A stretch of 64,000 bases of DNA from Amorphophallus konjac (Eukaryota > Streptophyta > Magnoliopsida > Alismatales > Araceae): contig CM040128.1 in assembly GCA_022559845.1 (NCBI GenBank), positions 175,142,413 to 175,206,412 of the forward strand. The letters are read 5' to 3'. The position numbers were made by a program, and so were the translations under genes. Of the stretch, positions 1-10,900 are shown piece by piece. The notes beneath the pieces were generated by a model that saw nothing but the letters and a program-made list of their open reading frames with translations, made no database searches and was not told the DNA's origin. Each line of letters starts with the position of its first letter. Position 1 is the stretch's first letter.

Positions 1-2
1 TA

Positions 3-1697
3 GAGACCTTAGAGGATTTTCTTAGAGGCTTAGCATGGCAAATTGAGTTCACTAGCATGTTGACCCCTATGGCCGAACAACCTAGGAGCCTTGGCCTCCT
101 ACACCTATGCATCGGGTCAATCACCTCGGTCTATACCATTGGTTGCTACACTAGCGACCTCCTTTTCCTTCTCCCTATGGTAGACGAACCCATCTCGATC
201 CACTCCCCTACCATTGAGATCCCAAATACTTTGATCGGCCAACCCACTAGAAACCTTGGCCCAATTACCTTGGAGGAGGATGACTCACAATTTGGGAACC
301 TTGAAGACATAGAGTGCCTCCCTCTAGGAAGACCTTTCCACGACCCCTTTGATCCCATCCTATGGGAGTCTAGTTCCCCATGTGACCCAACCACCTTATC
401 CACCACCCACCATTCCCTATCCCAACTCACCATGTTAGACCTAATTCACCCCATCCTAGACCCGGGTTACACCTTGGGAACCATGAACTTGGGCCACATA
501 CCCCTAGGTAATAAGGTTGTGCCCCACCCCATGATGACCACCTTCTTAGATCCATTCGATCCTTTCCAATGGCAGTTAAAGGGTTGTCCCACACCTATAC
601 ACATGAAAATCACCTATAGGAAAAATATGCATGTGTCTAGGCTTACCACACCACTTGGCATGAACACTATGTTGGGTCTATTCATTCATATCACCCACAT
701 GTCAAGTGAAAAGCATGAATGGTCCATATTCGGATGTAATGGGCCACCGTCATTCATCATAAGTCTTAAACATGTTAGGAGCATCTACGGATGTCCGGGT
801 CCCCCGATATTTACCACCACTTTGCATGATAGGGCCACCTACGGATGCCCCGGCCCACCTAGGTTGACCGAAGTCTACACTGCGTCATTACATGATAGGT
901 CTACTTTTGGTTGCCCCGGTCCCCCTTTGCATACCACACACTTCCCACCCACACCGCACCGTAGCTCAAGGCATACTCATTCAAGCAAGCATCTAGCAAT
1001 GGGCGGTGAGGATCGTAATGAGCGAGCAAAAACTCACGAGTGGCACTTTGAATTCCAAGAAGGCAACCTCACGATGGTGGCTTTGGAATGGCTCTACCTT
1101 AGGGCCACCTCCAAATCGAGGGCACGAGGACTTGGACATTCCATGTTCCAAGTGGCTTTGGCAACCTGGCTTACGGGTTGGATTTACTCATGGGATTTTG
1201 GGATATACCTCACTTTTCACGTAACGGATCTAGCACCCTCTAAGGGCACCGCGGTAGATCCTAGTGGGCACCTTGAGCCTACCCCCATCTTTGTGAGCGA
1301 CACCCTCGGAGAGCTTCCACATAATAGCTTGAGAGTCTGACGTGCGCACACGGAGGCAATACTGGGCAAGCAAGGTACTATCATCGGCAAGAGGGTGTGT
1401 CCAAGCCACCTTGAGAAGTTGAAGCGCCGTCCCCTGGTTGCGAACTCGAGGTTGAGTTTGGAGGTTGTAGCTTGCTCGGAGTTGCGTTGGAGGACCTCTT
1501 CCCCGGCGGACTCATACTCGACGGAGTCGAGTTCTTCGCACCCCGGGGGTATGATGGGGGCATCTCTCGCCCTTCATATTTTTTTACAACTTCGATTGCT
1601 TGCTAGCATAGCTCCATTGTGTCCGTCATATTTCTCTAAGTCGAGTCATGTAATTTTCATATTTTCTTTGAGTCATAATCATGTAATTTTCCTTTGA
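3..1697 (+). pseudogene. GPP-A internal ORF, unknown function, one stop codon
   Basis: I do not recognise this protein. The frame is open from the window start to 1337, is stopped by TGA at 1338-1340, and then continues open to 1697, entering the LTR. Homology to GPP-C across the stop shows the codon was CGA (Arg), a C-to-T change. The product is proline- and histidine-rich with acidic patches (EEDDSQ), two HDPFDP/LDPFDP motifs, and four copies of a motif ending GC(P/N)GPP at about 711-750, 769-807, 823-861 and 889-927, each introduced by K/LH. No membrane segment, zinc knuckle or catalytic motif of gag-pol is evident. GPP-B keeps the same four repeats in the same order, so the region was once a real coding unit. 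It may be a highly derived gag; that is inference. Confidence 0.65.
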
Positions 1698-3955
1698 TTT
1701 GAGTCTTGTACCTAGGTTATTGAGTCATTTCCCTAAGTTTGAGTCTCATTAGGCTAATGAGTTTGCTATTGGACCTATTTCTTTGGGCTAGGCCCATGGG
1801 CGCCCCCCCTTCCTTCGGTTATTTGTTAGTGTGTTAAAAGTCAGGGACTTATGTGAAAATGTGGGATTCCTATAAATAGGACCCCAATCCCTCATTTGGA
1901 AGCTAATGAATTATTGAGTGAAAATTATCCACATGAATTGTGCCTCCTTCTCTCTCTAGCTCTCTCTCTATTTCTCTCTTTCTCTCTCTAAAGGGGGCGA
2001 ACCCCATTCTCTCTCCTCCCCACCACCAATTTCAAAATTCACTCTCTCTCCTCCCTATTCACCACTCATTAAGACCCCTCCCCCTTCCCCATACCTCCCA
2101 TCTAATTCCCCTCCAACCCCTAGGTGGAATCCCCTTCTCCTAGGCACCTCTCCCTCCTCCCAAGCAACCTTTCCCCTTCCCCATACAACCTTTCATTTTC
2201 CCAAGGGAGAATCCCTTCTCCCAAGCACCCCTTCCCCTCCCCAAGGCAACCCTTCCCATTCCCTAGGCCCCCATTAACCCCTCCATTAACCCACCATTCA
2301 AACCAAAGGAGAGATCTCTCCTCCCTCTCTCCTTCCCAACCCAAATTCGTAGCTCCTCCTCCCTCCACTTGCTAGACCACGTCCTAGCCCCCTTTCTACC
2401 CCTCCCACACCTTGAATCACCCCCTAATAGACCCCCACATAGACAGGTGTCACCCACACACCCATCCAACCCATTTCCCCTCCCATATACCCCATTCCCC
2501 CCCGTCATCTTCAACATACAGTTCCAAGTTGCAGATCTACAGAAGAGTAGCAGCTTGCCGAGACGACCGCGGTTTCCTCCGGACGTTTCTGAAGGATCAA
2601 GAGCCATCATTGGAAGCGTATCCCAGTCCTCTTCGTAACGGCGGTGGTCCCACGCCGTTCTGAGTTCGTGATCGCCCAGGGGAGTCATTCTTCCTCGATT
2701 GCGCAAAGCTATTCGGACAGAAGACCAGAGCCGGAGTGGAAGATCTGCAGCGGCCATCCTCCTGGGAATCTGAGCAGGAGTTCTGCATAAAAAATCTTTT
2801 ACTCTGAGTCTTCTTTCATCCCCAAGAAGCAGAGCTCAGTTTGGCGTCCGGATCCAGAAGTTATCAATTTTCTCCCACCGGGCATGCAGTTCTACTTCCA
2901 CTCTGTCGGCATCGACCACCTTCAGTGTTTTAGCTCTATCGGCCATCTCCGACCATATCTGGTAGCCCCGTCAGTTTTTTTGCAAAGATGACTCGTCAAA
3001 GGAACCAACGACTTCAGCAGTGCCTGATTCCGAGGTCGGGAGCAGTCGCAGCATCCTCGTCTTCCCACTGCTGAGAACCTGTTACAGTCTGCGCAACAGA
3101 CCTGCCACCCTGTTCAACCATCTGCCCCGACCAGAATCGGCGTCCACAGAAATCAAGAAAATTCAAGCTTCATCCTGATCCAGTTACGAAGAGATCCCCA
3201 CTCGTTTTGTCTTCAGAAAAAATCAGGAGTGGTCACAAATTCAAGAACAACAGGCGACTGTCTAGAATCGCAGAGGGGGGGCAGATTCGGCATCGGCTTC
3301 TTCTCTTGTGTTTTCATCGCTTTCTCCCCTCCCCGCTTGGCCGGCTGAAGGCCCCTCCCTGTGTGGAGGTAGTAATTGGGTGTATTATTTGGTTTCCCTT
3401 CCCCAAGATCCCCCCCTTGCATGGGGTGTAGTGCATGTAATTTAAAATTTCAGGTCGAAGCTTCTCCGGCGCGGCGTGCGGGTAAGCCCACGCTTCCTCG
3501 CTCGCCCTCGTCTCCGGCCGGGATCGGTGTCTTCACACCGATCAGGTGAGCCACTGCACACTCCTCTTTGCTGAAATTCCCTTGCTTAATTAGTATCGCA
3601 TCTTAGTGCCGTCGGTGGTAAGTGGAGCGCCCGAACCCGAATTTGCTTATAAATGAGTAACTACCGCGGGTGAGTTACGAGAGAGCCAATAACACCCACG
3701 CCCTCGGCGTGCTGGCCGCCTACGAGAGTGGGTATCCTAGGACCCTTGAGAGGTCCAATCCAAAGCTAGTCAACCCCCGAAGCAGCTAGGGCCCGTCCCA
3801 GACCCTCACCACTATCACCGGTTTGCCTACGGGCACGAGATTGCGCTTAGCGGGTGAGCCCGCCCGAGTAAAGTCACCGGTTCATGTGTTGGTTGCTTGC
3901 TAGGTCTAAGGGTCATTTGATCGTGTGATTATCACCCCAAGGTGGTGTCACATCA
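1552..3955 (+). repeat. GPP-A 3' LTR
   Basis: The LTR runs from TGATGGGGGCATCTC to GGTGTCACATCA, so its ends are a 5 bp inverted repeat, TGATG and CATCA. The same termini bound the GPP-B LTR (17312-19615), where the 3' terminus is followed by AA and then a tRNA-iMet primer site, fixing the boundary. It is 2,404 bp long, very long for an element without pol. It holds a TATA box, a CT-rich leader and GC-rich downstream sequence, and no long ORF I trust. The G-rich run just inside and upstream of the 5' end may be part of the polypurine tract. Confidence 0.8.
1871..1880 (+). promoter_or_regulatory. TATA box of GPP-A LTR
   Basis: TATAAATAGG lies 320 bp into the LTR and is followed within about 70 bp by a long CT-rich leader (about 1946-1990). 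The same TATA plus pyrimidine leader is found in GPP-B (19321-19330, minus) and GPP-C (45945-45956, minus), which supports it as the LTR promoter. Confidence 0.65.
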
Positions 3956-4410
3956 CTTTTCTCGCTCTTTGTGAACCTCACCGCTCGTTGCGATTTGCTT
4001 GCGTGTGTGCTCATGCCATGCATTATGATGCGGTGAGTGCTTATGAAAGTGGGTAGTGTGAAAAGGTGGACCGGGGCAACCATAAATTGACCTATCATGC
4101 TTATATGTGATGAAGACTTTCATGGACTCAGGGGGGCCGGGGCAACCATAGGTGGATCTATCGTGCATGGTGGCGATAATTACCGGGGGACCCGGACATC
4201 CATGTATGTTCCATTCATGCGTAAGAGCTATGACGAATGTGGGAGGGCCAGCACATCCAAATGTGAGCCAGTCATGCATTGGGCCTAAAGTGTGTGTGAC
4301 ATGTATGAGAAGACTGGGCTTGTGACCCCTGACGAATGCTGTGATATGCCAAGATAGGTGCACTCTTATCCTAGAGGTGACGACCATGTGTGTGGGTATG
4401 GGGTGGTCCT
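3956..4410 (-). pseudogene. GPP-B internal ORF, distal piece
   Basis: Minus-strand reading frame that continues GPP-B coding sequence from the far side of Tekay-1 (right piece ends at 15577). It carries the four GC(P/A)GPP repeats in the same order as GPP-A, read from about 4290 down to 4060, then a Lys/Arg-rich stretch. It ends at 3956 where the GPP-A LTR begins; the stop codon seen there belongs to the inserted LTR and is not the natural end. The remainder of GPP-B lies left of GPP-A, outside the window. Confidence 0.7.
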
Positions 4411-7400
4411 TGTAAGACCCCAAATTCTTTAAAAATTTATTTAGAAAGTTATTTGTAATTATTTGGAATTTATTTGAAGTTATTCGAATTAATGAGAATT
4501 ATCCAAATTAATTAGATTAATTAATTAATTAATAGAATAAGTCATTTTTCAACTATTTTCTAAAAATCCCCAAAAATCACATGTTGTAGAATTAATTTTT
4601 TTTAGCAACTTTGTCTTCTACATTTAAGCCTAAGAAAATCATTTATTATGCCGAATTAGTAAACTTAGTCTTCCGAACTTAACATTTAACTATTTACGGA
4701 ATAGTATAAGTAAAAATCCGACTACCTTAGAAAAATCTGTAAAAATAGTAAATAGATTTAGGTCGATGTAGATAACAACTTTTCCTTCTGGCATTAAGCC
4801 ATTGTAAATCCGTGGTAAGATCTATTTAGAGTTTAAACCCAAAAGTGCACACTTTTGACCCATATCTAACCCTTAGATTAAAACACGAAATTCGACCTTA
4901 ATTCTCAACCAAATGATCTGAAATCAGTGGCAAATGGAAGGCCACAATGTAAGGAGCATTTACCCTCAATCAATTTGAGGTAAACTTAGCCCCAAAACGT
5001 GCTGCCGACATAGTTTGGTCAAGTCAAAGATTTCGGTGCCGTTTCTAAACACGTAGCTTGCAGCAGCGAATACTCCCAACTCAGAAGGCTCCAGAAGCTC
5101 TATGAGCTATCAAAATGAAGCCCTACGAGTCTTCTTTCATTTGGCTGCTGTGGGGTTCGCTGAAGTTTCAGATGTGGAGAGATCTAGTTCGAATTGTGGA
5201 GGTGGGTCAGCAGGCCGTTGGCTTCCCTTCATCCTTCTTTGATCCATCGATTGAGGTAGGAATTCTCAACCAAATCTTGATCATGAGTATAGCAAATTGT
5301 TCCTCTCATCGAGCTCTATCCATTGGTGGCAAAAGCCCCAATTTGCATTAGGTATCCGTGGAGAAATCGAGCTTTTTGCGAGGTGCTGTCCAAGTGTTCT
5401 TCATCCTAGGGTTTGAGTTTTCTCTCTCCGATTTGAGGTAGGATCTAACAACCAAATTCTAATCAACTTACATGAAGTAATCAGCATGTTATTATCTTTC
5501 ATTTAACGTAGAAAGCCCCAAATTCCATTGAGCATGCATCGTGAATTTCGATTTTTGTAAAAACATGTCTAGAACATGATTCATATAGTGTTCCTTAAGT
5601 CAGAGCTTGATTACGGGCTTATTTTGAGTCATGTAACTTGATATTCATGTAGCATATCATATATGTTTGGATTCATGATCGTGTTAGCTTTCTTTTGACA
5701 CCAAAATCTCCAAATTTGGTTTTGTATATCGAGAGAATTCGACGATTTAGTGGAAGTATGTCCTGAACTAGGTCTCCTTGTGTTCTTCATAGAATAGGTT
5801 GTGATTCTTATGAATTCTGATGAAATTCGTGTTTCCAAATTGTAGTTTTATGACCCTAATATGTCTAGCAAGATTCCTATGGCATGTGGTTTTGATTTCA
5901 ACTCATTTGGACCCCATTTGGGCGAGTTCATGCGTTTTCCGGAAGCCCCCGGCCAGTTCTGGGCTTGCAGAGGTCGACCCCAGGGGTCGACCCATCACCT
6001 GGCAGCCCAGGCCAGCCCGAGGGTCGACCCCAGGGGTCGACCCATGCGGCCCAGCCCGAGGGTCGACCCCAGGGGTCGACCCATCCTGCTCCCAGACCCC
6101 AGTTTTTCAGGGGTCGACCCCAAGGGTCGACCCGTACACCAGAAACCCGATTTTTTTCGTTTTTCGAACCGAAGATGGATCCGAATCAGTGGGGAATCAA
6201 CCCATTTAACTTAGACCCATTGAAATTATATTTTTGAAGAACTTTTGACCTATTCATGTACCCCCCTTGATTTCAATTTGCATTGGTCCTTTCTCGCAAA
6301 CATAGTACAAAACACGATGTTTACTATCTCCATTACAACACTTACATTGGTTAAATAGAAACTCACTTAATTAATGATTAATGGTGTAATTAAAGTCCCT
6401 GATAATGCATTCTATTTCACCGCTGTGAGAGCTTGTTCTTTACCTTGACAACTTGTTCTAGCTTGTTGGCTCTTTGGCTAATACAAATGATAATGGTTAA
6501 TCATGATATCTTAACTTGGTGATTAGGATTAATATGTTGATTAGCTTGTTTGATTACTGCTATTTTACAGCAGCGCAGCACGATTTACTCTTGTTGTGAC
6601 TTGGTTTCGATCTCCTTGATGATTATACTTACCTTGAAATTCTGGAAATGAATCTCTTTCCTACTTGAAGTTATTATTGCTACTTAGTTTAAACCTTAGA
6701 ATTCTGGCCATAAACTGTGGAAGTCTAGATTCGTGGGATCTTTGATCCAAAGAAATCAATGCTTGGCAAACAATTAAGGACTCGGTCTAGTCCTGGGAAG
6801 AGCGCCCGAACACTACGTGTACCCCCGGGGAGGTGAATGACTAGGTGTGGCATTTGGCACCAGTACTTGACATGTGTTAAATCTAGGACTCTCCACTACT
6901 CTCTCCACTACTCTATACATTACCTTCTACTACTTTCACTTTCCACTCTTCACTGTTCTATACTCTACTTGTTGTTACTTTACTTGTTGATTACTTGGAT
7001 GTGGAAATGAAATTACATACGTGCTTGACATGACTTGAATTGTCTTGATATGGCCAACTACTTTTTATCGTTATCTCCTGTAGTAAATTCTTGTCTTACC
7101 ATTCTATCCATTATATTTCTTGACCTTGCAAGATCTTTGAATTTCGTTTCGTGATATCATCGTTATCTTTTTATTGTTTTATCATTTGTAGCATGACATT
7201 TTAAAATGTAATTAAACGGTTAATCACTTATACCTGTCTGTTATTTCCTACTGAGCGTCAGCTCATAGTTGTGTTTTACCCCTTTTCCAAGCTGTTCAGG
7301 TGACGCGCTTACCGATGGGGAAGGGTAGGAGTGATGTCTTGAGTGTATCAGTTCTAGTGTGTTAGTAGTGTGATATCTTACTTTTAGTTGTGCTTTGGAG

Positions 7401-7615
7401 AACTTTTAGTCTCAGCCATGTTATTGAGTTTTAGTGGTTGTTATTCCAGTTGTAGTAAGTTGAACATGAGGTTATTGTATCAGTGGTGGTTTGTTAATGA
7501 TCATTTAATATTTCCATCTTGTAGCACTTGTGTATTATTTAGTTTTTCCTCTCTCTCTTGCCAGCGTGTCCCTAACTGTACGTCCCGATATTTCCGCCTT
7601 GTTCGAGGCGTGACA
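4411..7615 (+). repeat. Tekay-1 5' LTR
   Basis: 3,205 bp, TGTAAGACCCC to CGTGACA, aligning along its length with 12417-15571. It contains a cluster of four GTCGAC palindromes (5972-6133). Near the 3' end it has about 50 bp not shared with the other LTR (around 7430-7510), caused by one local length difference. No protein-coding capacity; open frames over the palindrome cluster are by-products of the repeats. Confidence 0.95.
5972..6133. repeat. Four GTCGAC-centred palindromes in the 5' LTR
   Basis: Four near-perfect palindromes, each GGTCGACCCC, a central A, then GGGGTCGACC, at about 5972-5992, 6021-6043, 6060-6082 and 6111-6133 (the last with CAAGG in the centre). Spacing is about 40-50 bp, with related CCCAGCCCGAG spacers between the middle ones. 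The cluster is kept in the other LTR at 13977-14139. Confidence 0.9.
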
Positions 7616-7622
7616 ATTTAGT

Positions 7623-7634
7623 TGGTATCAGAGC
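7623..7634 (+). other. Tekay-1 primer binding site (tRNA-iMet)
   Basis: TGGTATCAGAGC, complementary to the 3' end of initiator methionine tRNA, seven bases after the 5' LTR. The same site follows the Tekay-2 and Tekay-3 LTRs. Confidence 0.9.
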
Positions 7635-7947
7635 CTAGGTTTCACATTCCTAGGTTTCCTAAGTTTTAGGTTTCCTTGCATTGCATCCCAATAATCGGTA
7701 TATCAAAAGGTGTTGTCCGAACGTTAGGCTACGCCTATCGGGAAGGTCGCACACTTGCACGAGTGGTCTTCGGACCGATTACCTCCGCGAGGTACCGAGT
7801 TTTGGTCGTGTCTAAATGCACTAGATCCCTAACCTTGTAAAAGTTTAAGACCTGACCTGGTAAGAATGGGTAGAACTTGGGTTAAGTTCGTTCCTTAATC
7901 GTGCTTTATCTATCTTATTGGACCTAAGTAATCTATTTTTCGTGTAG

Positions 7948-10900
7948 ATGGCAGCTGATCGTGCTGAATAGAGGAACCTGCAGCGTACGGTTCAAGGCCT
8001 TACTCAGGCCCTTCAGCAAGTAGCTCAGGCAGGAGCGGCACAGCATGGCACCGGTGATCTATACCGGAACTTCCGCGGAATGAACCCGCCTAGATTCGCT
8101 GGTTCGACTGACCCCGACCAAGCCGAGCACTGGCTAGATGAGATGGGGAGGATCTTTGAAGTTATGCAATGCACCAACCAGGAGCGTGTCCTTTTGTCCA
8201 CATTTCAACTGGAACATGATGCACGTACTTGGTGGGATTCTATCAAGGCAACTCTCGGTGATCGGCAAGTTATGTGGGAAGAATTCGAAGAATTCTTCAA
8301 CAGCAAGTATTTTTCTGATAGAGTGCAAGAGAAGAAAGCGGCCGAGTTCGCGGCCTTGAAACAGCGAGGTTTGTCCGTGGTAGAGTATGAGGCTCAATTT
8401 GCATGGCTTTCTCGATATGCTACACATCTCATTTCCACCGAGAAGATGAAGGCAAAGCGCTTTCTCAATGGATTGAAGCTTCATTATATCAACCAATTGG
8501 CACCGATGGAGATTTCCACGTATTCTGAGATGGTGAGGAAAGCGCAAGTTCTAGAGGATACTCTTGAGATGACGGAGAGAATCCGTGGTAAAGGCACCAA
8601 GAAAGAATTACCTATGGGTTCCGGGAGTGTCAAACCCGGGTATACCAAGAAGAGGCCTATTAGTGGACCTGGTTCGTGGAGCAGGTCCAGATCGTGGAAG
8701 GGCAAGATGCCGAGGCACGAAGACAAGAAGCCTGGCCCTATTGTTCCATTCAAGGGCGTGTGCAACTATTGTGATCGTCCAGGTCACAAGATAGAGGAGT
8801 GCTGGCGCAAGCTAGGCGCCTGTTTGCGATGTGGAAGCAAGGAGCACCGTATCCCCAATTGTCCTCTCATATCGGAGCAAGCTACACCGGCAAAACCTAT
8901 AGTCTTCAAGAAACCACAAGGCAAGCTTCAAGCTTTACATGCAGATGAAACTGGGATTTCTGATGATGGCGGACTCGTCGAAGGTACCCTTACTATAATC
9001 GATAAGCCCGCATTTGCTCTCTTTGATACTGGTGCAACACATTCATTTATTTCTCGGAGATTTGCTAAGTCATTAGTTGTGGAACCTGTTTTGATGAATA
9101 CTCTGTTGGAGATTTCAACCCCTATTGGCACTAGATCAACAATCCAGTATTTCTATCCTTCTAGTAAGGTTATGATTGGTGAACAGAACTTTCCAGCAGA
9201 TTTGGTCTGCATGGATATGAAGGATTATGATGTAATCCTAGGAGCAAATTGGTTGGCCAAGTATGAGGCCAATGTTCACTGTAGTTCTAGCTCAGTGACT
9301 TTTACTGGACATTCTGGTTTATCTTTTACGGGAGTCAAGCACCATAACTCCGTACCGCTCATTTTGGCTCTCCGAGCTGATAAGCTTTTGAGGCATGGGT
9401 GTGAGGCTTTTCTAGCCTTTGTATGTACAACTCCTGAGCAGCAGATGGAGATTAAGGACATTCCTGTTGTCCGAGATTTTCCTGATGTCTTTCCAGAGGA
9501 ACTACCAGGACTTCCGCCTGAGCGGGAAGTTATCTTTTCTATTGATCTTATTCCTGGCACATCTCCTATTTCCAAGGCTCCTTATCGTATGTCTCCTACG
9601 GAACTGCGGGAATTGAAGCAGCAACTGATGAAATTGCTCGAGAAGGGTTTTATTCGTCCTAGTACTTCTCCGTGGGGAGCCCCTGTACTATTTGTCAGGA
9701 AGAAAGATGGTTCGATGAGGCTGTGCATTGATTATCGGTAATTGAACCAGCAGACTGTCAAGAACAAATATCCCTTGCCGAGGATTGACGAACTATTTGA
9801 CCAGATAGCGGGAGCTCAATATTTCTCTAAGATCGATCTTCGATCTGGATATCACCAGTTGCGGATTAAGGAAGATGATATTTACAAAACGGCTTTCCGC
9901 AGCAGGTATGGTCATTTTGAGTTTGTCGTTATGCCTTTTGGTCTAACGAATGCACCAGCGGCTTTCATGCAGTTGATGAACGATGTATTTCGGCCCTATC
10001 TTGATCAGTGGGTCGTGGTATTTATTGATGACATCTTGATCTATTCCAAGAGTGAATTGGAGCATGCTGAACACCTGAGGATGTCATTGCAATTGTTGAG
10101 AGATCATCAACTTTATGCTAAGTTTAGTAAGTGTGAATTCTGGCTGCAAGAAGTGTCCTTTCTCGGACATATTATCACCAAGGAAGGTATTTCAGTTGAT
10201 CCTTCGAAGATTGAGGCAGTGAAGAATTGGGAGCAGCCTACTAGTGCAACTGAAATTAGAAGTTTCCTAGGCCTGGCAGGCTATTATCGAAGATTTATTC
10301 AAGATTTCTCCAAGATTACAGTACCTATGACAAGATTAACCCGCAAGGAGAATAAGTTTGATTGGTCAGATGATTGTCAGCGAAGCTTTCAGACTCTGAA
10401 GGAGTGTTTGACTACTGCACCTATTTTGGCTTTACCTTCTGGTGAAGGAGGATTTGTTGTTTATACTGATGCTTCAGGTATTGGCTTAGGCTGTGTACTC
10501 ATGCAGCATGGGAAGGTGATTGCCTATTCCTCTAGGCAGTTGAGGAAGCACGAAGATAATTATCCTGTTCATGATTTGGAACTTGCTGCAGTCATGTTTG
10601 CTTTGAAGATATGGAGGCATTACTTGTATGGAGAAACCTTCACAGTGTTTTCAGATCATAAGAGTTTAAAGTATTTATTTTCTCAAAAGGAACTCAACAT
10701 GAGACAGCGGAGATGGTTGGAGTACTTGAAAAACTTCGACTTCTCGATTGAGTATCATCCTGGCAAAGGTAATGTTGTGACAGATGCTTTAAGCCGAAAG
10801 CTGGTAGCTAGATTGTCAAGTCTCATGTTACAAGAATGGAGGTTGTTGGAACAATTATCTAGTCTGGATCTTAATATTGACAATGATCGGATCTTGATTG

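Larger units (their letters stand above)
1..3955 (+). mobile_element. GPP-A: 3' part of an unclassified LTR retrotransposon
   Basis: This is the 3' portion of a non-autonomous-looking LTR element: an open reading frame without pol domains (1-1551) followed by one LTR (1552-3955). Its 5' part lies left of the window. Two other copies are visible on the minus strand (GPP-B and GPP-C), which define the family. The right end, CATCA at 3951-3955, abuts minus-strand GPP-B coding sequence, so GPP-A appears to have inserted antiparallel into its own relative; the candidate right-hand target duplication is CTTTT (3956-3960), and the left one is out of sight. No RT, integrase or protease motif is visible. 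Confidence 0.8.

Noticed and set aside
1940..2790. Proline/leucine-rich frames on both strands in the GPP-A LTR
   Set aside because: Low-complexity CCCTTCCCC sequence; equivalent frames in GPP-B and GPP-C LTRs do not align as protein.
5820..6237. Three overlapping frames in the Tekay-1 LTR (repeats of STPGVDP, RGRP, QGST)
   Set aside because: All three phases are open because of the GTCGACCCC palindromes; not preceded by signals and located inside an LTR. Same at 13826-14243.
7616..7634. Primer site considered as part of a tRNA gene
   Set aside because: Only the 12-18 bases complementary to the tRNA 3' end are present; no cloverleaf.
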